A DNA stretch of 64,000 nt from Yamagishiella unicocca (lineage: Eukaryota; Chlorophyta; Chlorophyceae; Chlamydomonadales; Volvocaceae): the NCBI GenBank assembly GCA_003116995.1, contig BDSL01000002.1:124001-188000 (forward strand), written 5' to 3'. The notes below the pieces were generated by a model, which worked only from the letters and a program-made list of their open reading frames with translations, was not told the origin of the DNA and searched no databases. Position 1 is the stretch's first letter; every line of letters starts with the position of its first letter. Positions 56,401 through 64,000 of this stretch are shown here, piece after piece. Both the position numbers and the translations under genes were made by a program.

Positions 56401-58759
56401 GCAGGCGGCTGCCGCCCCGGCCGCCGCGGCTGCCGTGGCGCCGGCGGCTGCCGTCCTGGTCGCAGTGGCCGCCGAGGCGCTGGCGACCGCCGGTTCGGCT
56501 GCCGCCGGTAGTCCTCCTGGGGCGGCCGCGGGTGCCGCGGCCACCACGGTGCTGACGACCGCAGCCCTGGCCGCCGCTGGCGCCGCCGCAGCGTCTCCCA
56601 CGCCTCCTGACGCCCCAGCCGTCGCGGCTGTCACTGCCGCCCCCACTGCCCCGGCCGCCCCAGCCGCTCCAGCCGTCCCAGCCGCCCCTGCTGGCGCCGC
56701 CAGCTCCCCCGTCGCCCGTCACCCGCCTCGCCTGGCGCGCCCACCAGGGCTGGCTCGCCGCGGTCGTCGGCGTCGTGGCCGCGGTGCTGCAGCTGTCGTG
56801 GTCGTGGGCGCCCTCGCCGCAGCCGCTGGCGCCCTGGCCGCCCCGGGTCCCTCCACATCGCCGTCCCTTGCCGCCACCGCTCCCGGGGTGCCTCGCCCAT
56901 CCCCTTCTCCCCCGCCCCCTGCCCTCGCTGGCCTTCGGATCGTGTCCGCTGCGGTGGCGCTGGGCATCCCCTTCACCAATCCGCCTGCCGCCCCCGTCCT
57001 CGATTGGGCGTCACGGATGTCGGAGGCCCGCCGCCGTCTCCAAAAGATCTCCCGCATGGCCCTGTCGATGTTCGGCCGTGCCACTGCGGCTGCAGCTTAT
57101 GCTCTCCATATGGCGACGTACCACATGGAGCACTCGGGGCTGCCGCCGGCGGAGGTCCTTGCTGGCATCATGGCCCTTGTCGCAAAGCTGGTGGATCGGG
57201 AGCTAGGCCCTGATGACGCCCAGCGCCGTTTCACTGGTGTCCCCCTCCGCCTGCTCTCCGGTCATCCCACCATCGGCGGCTTCGGTGTACTGCCCCTTCG
57301 GCTGCATGTCCTCAGCCGGCATGCCAAGTGGAGCCTGACGGTCGCCCGCTCCGCGCTGCAGCCCCCGGCTGCCCGCGCGCCGTGGATCCGGATTGCGGTC
57401 TCCTTCCTCTCTACCCTCCACCCTGCCTTCCGCCCGCTGGCCGTCACCACAGCTCGCCCGGATGGCCCGTGGCTCGGCGCCCCCTTCAGCTTGCCCCCGG
57501 ACATCCACCGGCTTGCCACGAGCCTCGGTCACCTCCCCCCCCTGTCTGACGTCGCGGACCCCCCCCTGGAGCCGGGCGTCTGGTGCTTCAACGCGCCGCT
57601 GTGGGGCAACCCGCTCCTGCCCAACGCGGGGGCGCCGGGCCGGCGGCCGGGGTTGGAGGCTATCCATGGCCCCCTCACCATGTGCCGCCGCCTGCTGACC
57701 GTCGGCGACGCCGTCCGGGTGCAGGACGCTATGACCGCGTTTGAGGTGGAGCGCGCCCATGCCCTGGCGACGACGCCGGGCATGGCCATCTTCAGCCGGC
57801 TGGCTGAGCGCTGGACGACGCTCGTACGGCACGAGCTGGCGCCCTCCGAGCTGGCCATGGGTGCGCTCCAAGATCGCATCGCGGCGCGGGCTGCGGTGGC
57901 CGCTCTCCTTTCTGACATCTCGCCCGCATGGCTCGCTGCTGCTCGCCTGGCGCCCGATGGCCCCGCCCCGCCGTCGCCTGACGAGGTGGATGCTCTCCTC
58001 CTTGCTCGCCTGGGGTGGCGGCTGGGTGTGGACGCCGTGCTGCCCCTCACTTCCTTCACCGTCAAGCTGGGCACCCTGCTCCAGGCGGCGGAACTGGAGC
58101 GCCCCAGGCAGGCCTGTCATGCGGCGTATGTGCGGGAGGCGCTCGGGCTGTCCCCTGCTGTGGCTGCCACGCCCGAGGCGGCCCTTGTGGCGTTACGCGC
58201 GGTATGGCGGCGGTTGTGGAAGCGTCTTAAGTGGGAGCCGCGGTGGAAGGAGGTCCTCTGGCGGCTGGCGGTTGACGGGGTGCCCATGCCGGGCTCCTCC
58301 CACCTCCCGCTGGTCCCACCCGAACCGTGTGCTTGCGGCTGTTACCCCGCTGCAGCGGGTGTGGCCGAGTCGCCGCGCTTGCATCACTTTTGGTCTTGCC
58401 CCCTCGTCCGCCCGCTCTGGGATGAACTGGAAGTCTGCTGTGGATGCGGGGTCACGCGTGAGCATGTGTGGTTGTGTGTGTCGCCGGATCCGACCACTGT
58501 GCTGCAGTGTGTGTGGGATGTGGTGGCGTTGGCGGCGCTCAACGCGATGGAGTGGGCGCGCCGGTACATACACTCTCATCGGCTCCCCGGCCCCACCCTC
58601 CCTGCTGCTATGCGTTCTGGCCTCCTTGCTAAGTTCTGGGCCTTGCTGCGGGACTTTGCGGGCTTGGGTTTGCCCCGCAAGGACTGGGGTGACGTGGGGG
58701 TGGACCACCCATTTTTGTTCGTAACCGGGGGTCGGCTCATGTGCGCCGTGCCGCCCTAG
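53429..58759 (+). CDS. Retrotransposon ORF2: AP-like endonuclease plus reverse transcriptase
   Basis: The 1,776-residue ORF starts 5 nt after the ORF1 stop, in a different frame. The endonuclease covers residues of about 15-385, with GSHNLGG, QETHL (residue ~53), GDFNF (~288) and SDHR (~376) as catalytic motifs. The reverse transcriptase follows at about 560-890: PGWDGIPVDLL, YRPITLLCTDYRILAKVLAN, EQSAFLPGRSI, FLDFAKAYDTIDR, GVRQGCPLAPLLY and the catalytic FADD (~860). After a ~260-residue Ala/Pro-rich insert (about 905-1,168) there is a typical C-terminal region with a zinc-like C-x-C...HHFWSC motif (~1,634-1,657). No RNase H domain was seen. A second Ala-rich insert splits the endonuclease (about residues 130-230). 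All catalytic motifs are present, so it may be functional. Confidence 0.93.
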   Translation: MPARGGRSAPRPCRPLRVGSHNLGGVRSGAAAPKLHAALLLWAQLRLDVVCIQETHLSTFGDRGLFERRLHAAAGHLHVAPWRVVSFRNATLADPCAGVAILVRSDLIASGRLVAAASPLLPGLAGDQPAVAASSPPSRSLSPPPRSPSPGPAADAGPSAAAVSVAAASGVAASVAAAAAAAAVAATAAAVASAATAPRGGDAAAPPPAAAALEGVGLAAADQPPAVPAASSSAAGRLATYSFTWLGHRLHLTNVYLPASSSASRAAFLQQHLAPVLATSTPGQHVLAGDFNFVAGPWDSSAGSARVVRDRPAARVLATVGPSLADVHRERFPTSTDYTHLYSAPSPGGSRIDRIYVSRCLLPFVAGSAIELGSPSDHRVPCIQLLPRVPASRGPGLRRTRMAFSGHRDLKDQLQAWLDAAFAAMPAEGAHAALLAWWPGFKRRLAAVAAILNRTARSRRLASGAQVEAARAALRAAHLAAATPSAAPEAVGGVVAAQAALAVALRVAAAGEAARVRVAWVREGERPCPALTAMIHPPRSSQDITALRDAAGRLVTDPRQLPNVVASFWERISCLPSGLDSADQQAVLAAVDAHSTPISPDLRPELGSIAVSAAEVARALQQAKPGTSPGWDGIPVDLLRTYSGCFVPALARLFTAIGHLRAVPTGFLKGVISVLYKGHDADRAAAGAYRPITLLCTDYRILAKVLANRLSPGLSAAIPLEQSAFLPGRSIGANTRFLRCLPPLLHQQQRSALIAFLDFAKAYDTIDRSFLFAVMERMGVGAGFLGWTQLLLGRTVAMASVNGYISRSVPIRAGVRQGCPLAPLLYLFVAHALLCWLKRHGVGVPLAPADPASLVTGVQFADDAQVALPDAAAVPPFIALMAAFARASGQHLNPSKVELLWAGRQVAPAPAAPAAVLAAAVAAVAAPAAAWTAAGGAVASPAAPSAATAEAPVEAAPAGAGAAAVPPDAPAAAAAAAAPVAAALAAAAAAPQAAAAPAAAAAVAPAAAVLVAVAAEALATAGSAAAGSPPGAAAGAAATTVLTTAALAAAGAAAASPTPPDAPAVAAVTAAPTAPAAPAAPAVPAAPAGAASSPVARHPPRLARPPGLARRGRRRRGRGAAAVVVVGALAAAAGALAAPGPSTSPSLAATAPGVPRPSPSPPPPALAGLRIVSAAVALGIPFTNPPAAPVLDWASRMSEARRRLQKISRMALSMFGRATAAAAYALHMATYHMEHSGLPPAEVLAGIMALVAKLVDRELGPDDAQRRFTGVPLRLLSGHPTIGGFGVLPLRLHVLSRHAKWSLTVARSALQPPAARAPWIRIAVSFLSTLHPAFRPLAVTTARPDGPWLGAPFSLPPDIHRLATSLGHLPPLSDVADPPLEPGVWCFNAPLWGNPLLPNAGAPGRRPGLEAIHGPLTMCRRLLTVGDAVRVQDAMTAFEVERAHALATTPGMAIFSRLAERWTTLVRHELAPSELAMGALQDRIAARAAVAALLSDISPAWLAAARLAPDGPAPPSPDEVDALLLARLGWRLGVDAVLPLTSFTVKLGTLLQAAELERPRQACHAAYVREALGLSPAVAATPEAALVALRAVWRRLWKRLKWEPRWKEVLWRLAVDGVPMPGSSHLPLVPPEPCACGCYPAAAGVAESPRLHHFWSCPLVRPLWDELEVCCGCGVTREHVWLCVSPDPTTVLQCVWDVVALAALNAMEWARRYIHSHRLPGPTLPAAMRSGLLAKFWALLRDFAGLGLPRKDWGDVGVDHPFLFVTGGRLMCAVPP

Positions 58760-59029
58760 CTAGCCTGCCTTGGCTGCTGTTTGTTCTTTCGTTCTTTCTT
58801 TCCTGGTGCCACCTTTGCTGGTTCGAGATACGAGTGGTGCGGGTGATGGGCAGGTGAGCCAATGGGGGCTTTTGTGGTGGTTTTGACGCGTAAGGGTGGC
58901 CTGCATGGGGCCGTGTCCTGCCGTCGCTTGTGCTGACTTTGCATGATGCTGTTTGCCTGCTGTTGCCCGTACCCGACCTTGGTTCCGTGTCTCTTCCGCA
59001 GTGCTTTCCCGCCGGGATAAGGGCGGGTG

Positions 59030-59150
59030 CCGCCTGTCGTGCGGCCACTGTAACGCGGTCTCTCTCTCGTTACCTTGGTGGTGTAACGCGGTCTCTCTCT
59101 CTCTGGGGGGGTTCTCGCCTTTCTGCGGGGTTCGGGGGGGTTCTCGCCTT
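59030..59150. repeat. Repeated 3'-tail motifs of the retrotransposon
   Basis: GTAACGCGGTCTCTCTCTC occurs twice (from 59050 and 59082), and GGGGGGTTCTCGCC occurs twice (about 59106 and 59136). The first motif is followed by GTTAC, giving a short GTAAC/GTTAC inverted repeat. Such repeated 3' UTR words are common at non-LTR 3' ends, where the reverse transcriptase recognises its RNA. Confidence 0.6.
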
Positions 59151-59159
59151 GCAATCGAC

Positions 59160-60189
59160 GCCTTCAATTTGCCTCCGGACGCGCTGTACGCATCCTACCA
59201 GGTCCATGGACTGGGAACGTGTAGGTGCATGATGCAGGTTGCGCAGCAAGGGCGCGGTGTTATCAGCAAGAAGTCGCATTCCGGCGCTTGCTGTGTCGGT
59301 GTGTTGAGCAGAGTGGAAGCGATGATGCTGTCCGCTGCCACAACCGAATTGCAAGCGCAAAGGGGCAACACGCGTGCACACAGGCTGATGCAAAACTCTG
59401 CCCCCTATGACACGTTGATACGGTAGTGCCGTTAGTATTGGCTGCTTTCCATCAGGTCAAAAAGCCTGTTACGGGTTACAACGGACGCCGCTGGGCTGAT
59501 TTATACAAGACTTCGTTACACACACATGATTTTGGCAGGAATCTATACCAAGCCTCGTGAACCCTGAAAGAAGAGTCAGCAAGGCGCCAACGTTCGCAAG
59601 CCGTCAACTTCTTATAATGTGACGCACCCCGACGAACTATCTGTACTAAAGCAAATGGGGATGTAGGTTCCCGCAAGGGAACGATAGAGGTACGTAAAGC
59701 TACTAAAGCTTCATAGCCATATGTTACTGTAGGGCCGCAAGACACAACCAGGGGCGGGCCTGGTGAAAAAACGCGAGAGCCACGCAGCGAACGTCTAATC
59801 GATCAGTCAAGAGCGCACTGGCCTGCCCTGCGGATGATCGCAATGCTGGCATTGTGCACAGGTTTTCAACAAGCAACTTCAATAACTAGCGCATTGTAGC
59901 GTACGGAACAGCGCGTACGAATTAAAAAACTGTAACTACGCTGCACGCAATAATCTACTGTCTTTCCAAATGCTGCGGCCAAGCCACAACGTACAAATAG
60001 AGAGGATTGCTCAACATACACGTTTGTCCGACTTCACGTTCCCAACAACGCGCGTGGTCTCCCGAGTGTCATGCACCTGCCCCTGCGATCCAAATGCCTA
60101 CTAGCTACGAACATACATGTCACCTCACGCAACAGCACTATAGCACTTTTAGCAAGCGGTGCCTCACACTTACCACCTTCTGCAAACCT
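59160..60189. other. Region between retrotransposon and the super-repeat gene
   Basis: No exon is supported. TTACA at 59476-59480 is a plausible TGTAA poly(A) signal for the minus-strand gene ending at 60190. The stretch 59,500-60,200 is AT-richer than the rest of the window. Confidence 0.45.
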
Positions 60190-63100
60190 TCACACGTTTC
60201 GAACTCGCTCTATCCGTCGCAGGTGGAAGCTCCGCACAACTAGGACGGCATCCCTTCCCGCGTATCTCTCCAGCCGCCGGTGCCCCTGGCACTTCAATCG
60301 GCGATCGCTGTGCACACTACCATCTCCAACCGCGATCTCGTCACGGCATTCCTCCGCGCTACCGTCTGCCAATGGAAACGACGACAGGGGTGGCACGTCG
60401 ACGATGGCTGCGCCACCTTCGCTTGACCCCGTGGCCTCGCCACCGAGCGATCGTAGAGGGAAGCTGCGGACCAAGAGCGGCTGATGAAGGCCAGCAAAGG
60501 CCGCCATGACTCCGCGCCTGCCACTCCGCAGGCGACGCTCCCCAAGCCCGTCACCACCGCAGTGCCTTGCGTTAGCCGCCGCCCAAGCCTGAGTGGCTGC
60601 CGCGAGCAACACCAGATTGGTCCCGAGGATTGTTGCGCAGACGGCCAGCTGCTGTTGCTTCAGATGCAACAAGGTCACCGCGCACAATGCTGCACCCTGT
60701 CCCGTTGCCCCGCCCACATCCGGTGCGACAACGACTTCCCCTGCATCGGCCAGCTGCTGCTGCCGTTCCGCCGCAGCCTTTTCGCACAACGCCTCCTCCT
60801 CGCCCAACGCGGCACGCACAGCAATCGCCGCGTCGGCGGCCTCCACACCCAAGCATGCGCCTGCCAGCACGTCTCGCTCTCCCGCGAACTGCTGCTGCGA
60901 GGCCTCTTCGCCGGCAACGCTGGCCACTGACACCTTCGCGTCGTGGGCCGCTATCGTCGCACAAGCTGCGAGGCACTCCTGTCGCCGAGATGCCAGGTCC
61001 TCCAGCGCAGAGCACTCAGCTTCGGCCGCCCGCACCGTCTCGGCGGCGCTAAAAGCAGCTGCGCCCGCGTAAGTCGCCTTTCGACGGAGGCTATGCTGCA
61101 CAAGACCCATCAGGCTCGCCTCCTCGGCAGACACTGCACGCATTGTACCAGCAGCCTCTATCGCCTCGACTGCGCAGCAGACGCTTGCCAGCACGCTGCG
61201 CACTTTCGCAAGCCTTGCTAGTGCGCCTTCCTCAGTCGCTGTGGCAAGCACGGAAACGCTCGCATCAGCTGCCACCTGGACAGCAGCAGCCGCAAGGGCA
61301 CGCTCACGTTGCATCTCAGCCAAGGCGTGGTATGCGGCTTCCTCAGCGTGGCCTGCAGCAACCGTCGTGGCGCTGAAATCTGCCGCCGCTGTCGCAAGCA
61401 TGCGCAGCGAGCGAGCCCGTACCAAATCGTGGATTGCGACACCCGTGGCTGCGCTGCTTTGCATGGCAATAATGGCATCCCGTCCCGCTGCCATCGCCAC
61501 CTCCGCCAACACCGCCTGCCTCCGAGCTACCAGCGCTGCCACTGCGGCCTCCTCGCAAGCGCCCGCCTGTACAGCCGCCACCGCGGCCTCCGCTGCTCCG
61601 TAAGCGAGCATCTGCCGCTGCCGCTGGGACCACATAGCTTGCACTGCGTTCGCCTGGGCGGCCTCACCTCGCACAGCAACGGCCGCGTCAGCCGCCGCTG
61701 CGCGGGCGACGTCCGCCAGCTGCTTCTGCCGTTCCGCTGCTAGCGCGTGCATCGCCTCCTCCTCGCCCAACGCGACACGCACAGCAACCGCCGCCCCGGC
61801 GGCCTCCACATCCAAGCATGTGCCCGCCAGCAAGGCCCTCTCACCCATCAGCTGCTGCTGTGCGGCCGCTTCGCCCTCGGCCGCGGCCAAAGACACCGCC
61901 GCATCGCCGGCCGCTGCCGTCGCACATGCGTCGAGGCCTTGCTGTCGGCGGTATGCTACCAACTCCTCCTCAGCGGCACTCTCGGCGACGGCAGCCAGAA
62001 CAGCGATGGCGGAGCAAGCAGCGGCAGCGAGGGCGTTGGCTGCTTGGCGGCAACGGCTTTGCCGGCGGCGGACCTCCACAGCTGCGTCCTCCGCAGACAA
62101 GGAATGCAGCGTACCCGCGGCTCCGATGGCTTCAACCGCGAAGCATACCCTGGCCAGGACACAGCGCCCTCGCACAGGCGTTGCAAGCGTGCCTTCGTCG
62201 TTTGCAGTGGCGCGTACAAGGAAGTATTGGTCGGCCGCTGCATGAGCAGCCGCAGCCGCGAAGTCACGCTCCCACTGGCGTTCAGCCAAGGCGTGGTGCG
62301 CTGCGTGCTCAGCGTTGCCGGACGCAAGTGTGGTGGCGCTGTCATCTGCTGCAGCTGCCGCAAGCATCTCCAGCTGCCTCGAGCAAGCTTGCACAAGGTC
62401 GTGCACAGAGGCGTCCACAGCGGCGCCGGCTTTCACTGCAATTGAGACATTCCGGCCTCCTGCCGCTGCCACCTCTGCCAACACCGCCTGCCTCCGAGCT
62501 ACCAGAGCTGCAAGGGCGGCCTCCTCACCAGCGACCGCCAGTGCAGCTGCCGCTACGTCTACTGCGGTGGTATTGGCGAGCATCTCCAGCTGCTGTTGTT
62601 GCTGCTGGGACCACATAGCTTGCACTGCGCTCGCCTGGGCGGCCTCACCTCGTACAGCAACGGCCGCGTCACCCGCCGCTGCGCGGGCGACGTCCGCCAG
62701 CTGCTGCTGCCGTTCTGCCGCCAGCGCGTGCATCGCCTCCTCCTCGCTCAACGCGGCACGCACAGCGACCGCCGCGTCGGCGGCCTCCACACCCAAGCAT
62801 GCGCCTGCCAGCACGTCTCGCTCTCCCGCGAACTGCTGCTGCGAGGCCTCTTCGCCGGCAACGCTGGCCACTGACACCTTCGCGTCGTGGGCCGCAATCG
62901 TCGCACATGCTGCGAGGCACTCCTGTCGCCGAAATGCCAGGTCCTCCAGCGCAGCGCTCTCAGCTTCGGCCGCCCGCACCGTCTCGGCGGCGCTAAAAGC
63001 ATCCGCACCCGCATACGGCGCCCGCCGACTGAGGCTTCGCCGCACGGTTGCCTGCAGCTCTGGCCAGTCTGCACACGCCGTTGGCAGGACGGCCGCTGCG

Positions 63101-64000
63101 TCAGCCTCCGCTGCAAGCTGCATGCCGGCAAGCATGCCACAGGCCCGCGCAACCTTTCGCATAGCGCCATGCTTACAGCCACTGGCGCGCATAGCGGCCA
63201 ACGCCTCTGCACACGTCTCCGCAGCGATGGTTGCAAGGCGCAGCGACTTCTTTTGGTCCTGCTGCCGCTGTCGCTTGGGCGTTTCAGCGAGCGCGCAATG
63301 CGCAGCTTCCTCTGCGTCATTGGCTGCAACTGCGGTGCCGCTGTCCGTCGATATTTCCGCCACTGCGTCAACTGCGCCATGCACCGCCAGCGCTGCGCCG
63401 CGATCCGCATCGTCCGCTTGGTTGCGTGACGGCAGCTCGTGTGCGGCCTCGAGCTTCGCCGCATGGAAGCTAATGCCGCTGCTGCTGCTCCTGCAGCTGC
63501 TGTCAACCTCGCCCGTGGTGGAGTCTTCAGCGGTTGCCGTCCCCGGCGTCACGACAAGCAGGTCATCATCGTCGGAAGCCACGGACGGTTGCGGCTGCTG
63601 CTCTACCAGTGTCAATACAGTTGATTCGGCAGCCAGGTCCGTGACGGCAGCGCCGCAATGCATGCTGTCGCCATCAACGCTGCCAATTTGCGGTCGCCCC
63701 GACATGTTGCGCCCTTCGTCCGGACCACGCCGCAGCGCCTGTTGCCTGATAAGCTTTGCCGGTGCCGGCAAGGAGGCGGCGACGGCGGTCAAGGCGCTGA
63801 ACGAGCCGCCCATGCTCAGAGCGTGCGGACCCCGGCGACCAACGTACGAGCGCGCCATGACCTTTCCAGCGGCGAGAGCTACCGCCGCAACGCCCGCCAC
63901 CGCGACCACAGACACGGACACGAGGGTGGTGGAGGGTGCCACTGCCACGGCCGCGGCGATGAAGGCCACTGCACCCCAGATGTGGGTGCACGCTCTTGCG
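60190..64000 (-). CDS. Alanine-rich super-repeat protein with hydrophobic termini, unknown function; 5' end beyond window
   Basis: The minus-strand frame is open from the right window edge to TGA at 60190-60192, at least 1,269 codons. The first in-window GTG at 63969 is not necessarily the start, since the frame stays open to 64000. Near the N-terminus is a hydrophobic stretch (STTLVSVSVVAVAGVAAVAL) and near the C-terminus another (ATILGTNLVLLAAATQAW), both possible membrane spans. Between them lie three super-repeats of about 321-327 residues made of Ala-rich helices with the recurring words RRQECLAACATIA, GEEASQQQFAGERDVLAG, GVEAADAAVAVR and EEAMHALAAERQQQLADVA. This suggests a long helical or coiled rod. 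The Cys content and acidic/Gln spacing are unusual. I do not recognise the family. An internal intron cannot be excluded. Confidence 0.6.
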   Translation of the reverse strand, partial: ARACTHIWGAVAFIAAAVAVAPSTTLVSVSVVAVAGVAAVALAAGKVMARSYVGRRGPHALSMGGSFSALTAVAASLPAPAKLIRQQALRRGPDEGRNMSGRPQIGSVDGDSMHCGAAVTDLAAESTVLTLVEQQPQPSVASDDDDLLVVTPGTATAEDSTTGEVDSSCRSSSSGISFHAAKLEAAHELPSRNQADDADRGAALAVHGAVDAVAEISTDSGTAVAANDAEEAAHCALAETPKRQRQQDQKKSLRLATIAAETCAEALAAMRASGCKHGAMRKVARACGMLAGMQLAAEADAAAVLPTACADWPELQATVRRSLSRRAPYAGADAFSAAETVRAAEAESAALEDLAFRRQECLAACATIAAHDAKVSVASVAGEEASQQQFAGERDVLAGACLGVEAADAAVAVRAALSEEEAMHALAAERQQQLADVARAAAGDAAVAVRGEAAQASAVQAMWSQQQQQQLEMLANTTAVDVAAAALAVAGEEAALAALVARRQAVLAEVAAAGGRNVSIAVKAGAAVDASVHDLVQACSRQLEMLAAAAADDSATTLASGNAEHAAHHALAERQWERDFAAAAAHAAADQYFLVRATANDEGTLATPVRGRCVLARVCFAVEAIGAAGTLHSLSAEDAAVEVRRRQSRCRQAANALAAAACSAIAVLAAVAESAAEEELVAYRRQQGLDACATAAAGDAAVSLAAAEGEAAAQQQLMGERALLAGTCLDVEAAGAAVAVRVALGEEEAMHALAAERQKQLADVARAAAADAAVAVRGEAAQANAVQAMWSQRQRQMLAYGAAEAAVAAVQAGACEEAAVAALVARRQAVLAEVAMAAGRDAIIAMQSSAATGVAIHDLVRARSLRMLATAAADFSATTVAAGHAEEAAYHALAEMQRERALAAAAVQVAADASVSVLATATEEGALARLAKVRSVLASVCCAVEAIEAAGTMRAVSAEEASLMGLVQHSLRRKATYAGAAAFSAAETVRAAEAECSALEDLASRRQECLAACATIAAHDAKVSVASVAGEEASQQQFAGERDVLAGACLGVEAADAAIAVRAALGEEEALCEKAAAERQQQLADAGEVVVAPDVGGATGQGAALCAVTLLHLKQQQLAVCATILGTNLVLLAAATQAWAAANARHCGGDGLGERRLRSGRRGVMAAFAGLHQPLLVRSFPLRSLGGEATGSSEGGAAIVDVPPLSSFPLADGSAEECRDEIAVGDGSVHSDRRLKCQGHRRLERYAGRDAVLVVRSFHLRRIERVRNV
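60830..61057 (-). repeat. Super-repeat copy A, near-identical to 62774-63001
   Basis: These 228 bp match 62774-63001 at an exact offset of 1,944 bp (648 codons) with no indel and few substitutions. The middle copy (around 61,790-62,020) is much less similar to either. Confidence 0.88.
62774..63001 (-). repeat. Super-repeat copy B, partner of 60830-61057
   Basis: This is the second member of the near-identical pair within the same open reading frame. It is preceded by a stretch (62,600-62,750) that closely matches the middle repeat at 61,620-61,770 instead, so the similarity pattern is mosaic. Confidence 0.88.

Larger units (their letters stand above)
52608..59110 (+). mobile_element. Two-ORF non-LTR (L1-like) retrotransposon, apparently coding-complete
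   Basis: The element comprises ORF1 (52608-53423), ORF2 (53429-58759) and a 3' tail with repeated GTAACGCGGTCTCTCTCTC and GGGGTTCTCGCCTT motifs up to about 59,110-59,160. ORF2 encodes an apurinic-type endonuclease, reverse transcriptase and C-terminal zinc-binding motif, in the order of L1-clade elements. No LTRs are seen. Both ORFs are free of stops and frameshifts, which suggests recent insertion. The exact ends are uncertain: I could not identify a target-site duplication, and a normal 5' UTR is missing because ORF1 begins beside the tRNA gene. The 3' boundary is a guess from the end of the repeated tail. Confidence 0.85.

Overview
The window is GC-rich, intron-dense nuclear DNA from a green alga, most probably a volvocine or other chlorophycean (Chlamydomonas/Gonium/Volvox type). 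The evidence is short exons with GTGAGT/GTGCG donors, many alanine, glutamine and glycine homopolymers in coding sequence, TGTAA poly(A) signals, an octotricopeptide-like (OPR-like) giant protein, and a gene resembling ASA4, a mitochondrial ATP synthase subunit found only in chlorophycean algae. All exon structures were built by hand from splice signals, reading phase and family resemblance. No database or transcript was consulted.

Layout. 1-3554 (+): last five exons of a cytosolic endo-beta-N-acetylglucosaminidase. 4095-6539 (+): organellar Nudix hydrolase of the plant NUDT20/24 type. 7828-9551 (-): SMYD-like SET protein lacking its 5' end. 9805-10425: three tandem ~240-bp units. 10444-10896 (-): unknown ORF with a plastid-type leader. 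11219-18265 (+): plastid-type ABC1 atypical kinase in 13 exons. 20118-22531 (-): divergent RBBP4/MSI1 WD40 protein, sharing a short divergent promoter with an RWD-RING E3 ligase (22786-25980, +). 27718-28206 (-): plastid ribosomal protein bL12. 29526-32832 (-): ASA4-like subunit, 9 exons. 34161-37260 (-): tRNA-His guanylyltransferase THG1, 7 exons. 37953-46744 (+): 2,818-residue OPR-like repeat protein. 47309-50901 (+): 26S proteasome subunit RPN7, 9 exons. 52521-52606 (-): tRNA-Tyr(GTA) with a 13-nt intron. 52608 to about 59.1 kb (+): apparently intact two-ORF non-LTR retrotransposon whose first ATG lies 2 nt from the tRNA gene. 60190-64000 (-): alanine-rich protein built of three ~325-residue super-repeats, open at the window edge.

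The host genes are unrelated housekeeping and organelle-maintenance functions: N-glycan turnover, Nudix chemistry, plastid kinase and ribosome, mitochondrial ATP synthase, tRNA maturation, proteasome, chromatin. Nothing suggests a cluster or operon. The accessory content is the retrotransposon, the super-repeat protein and many intronic minisatellites, several of which touch splice sites or keep a reading frame open. The most unusual items are the retrotransposon/tRNA junction and the super-repeat protein.
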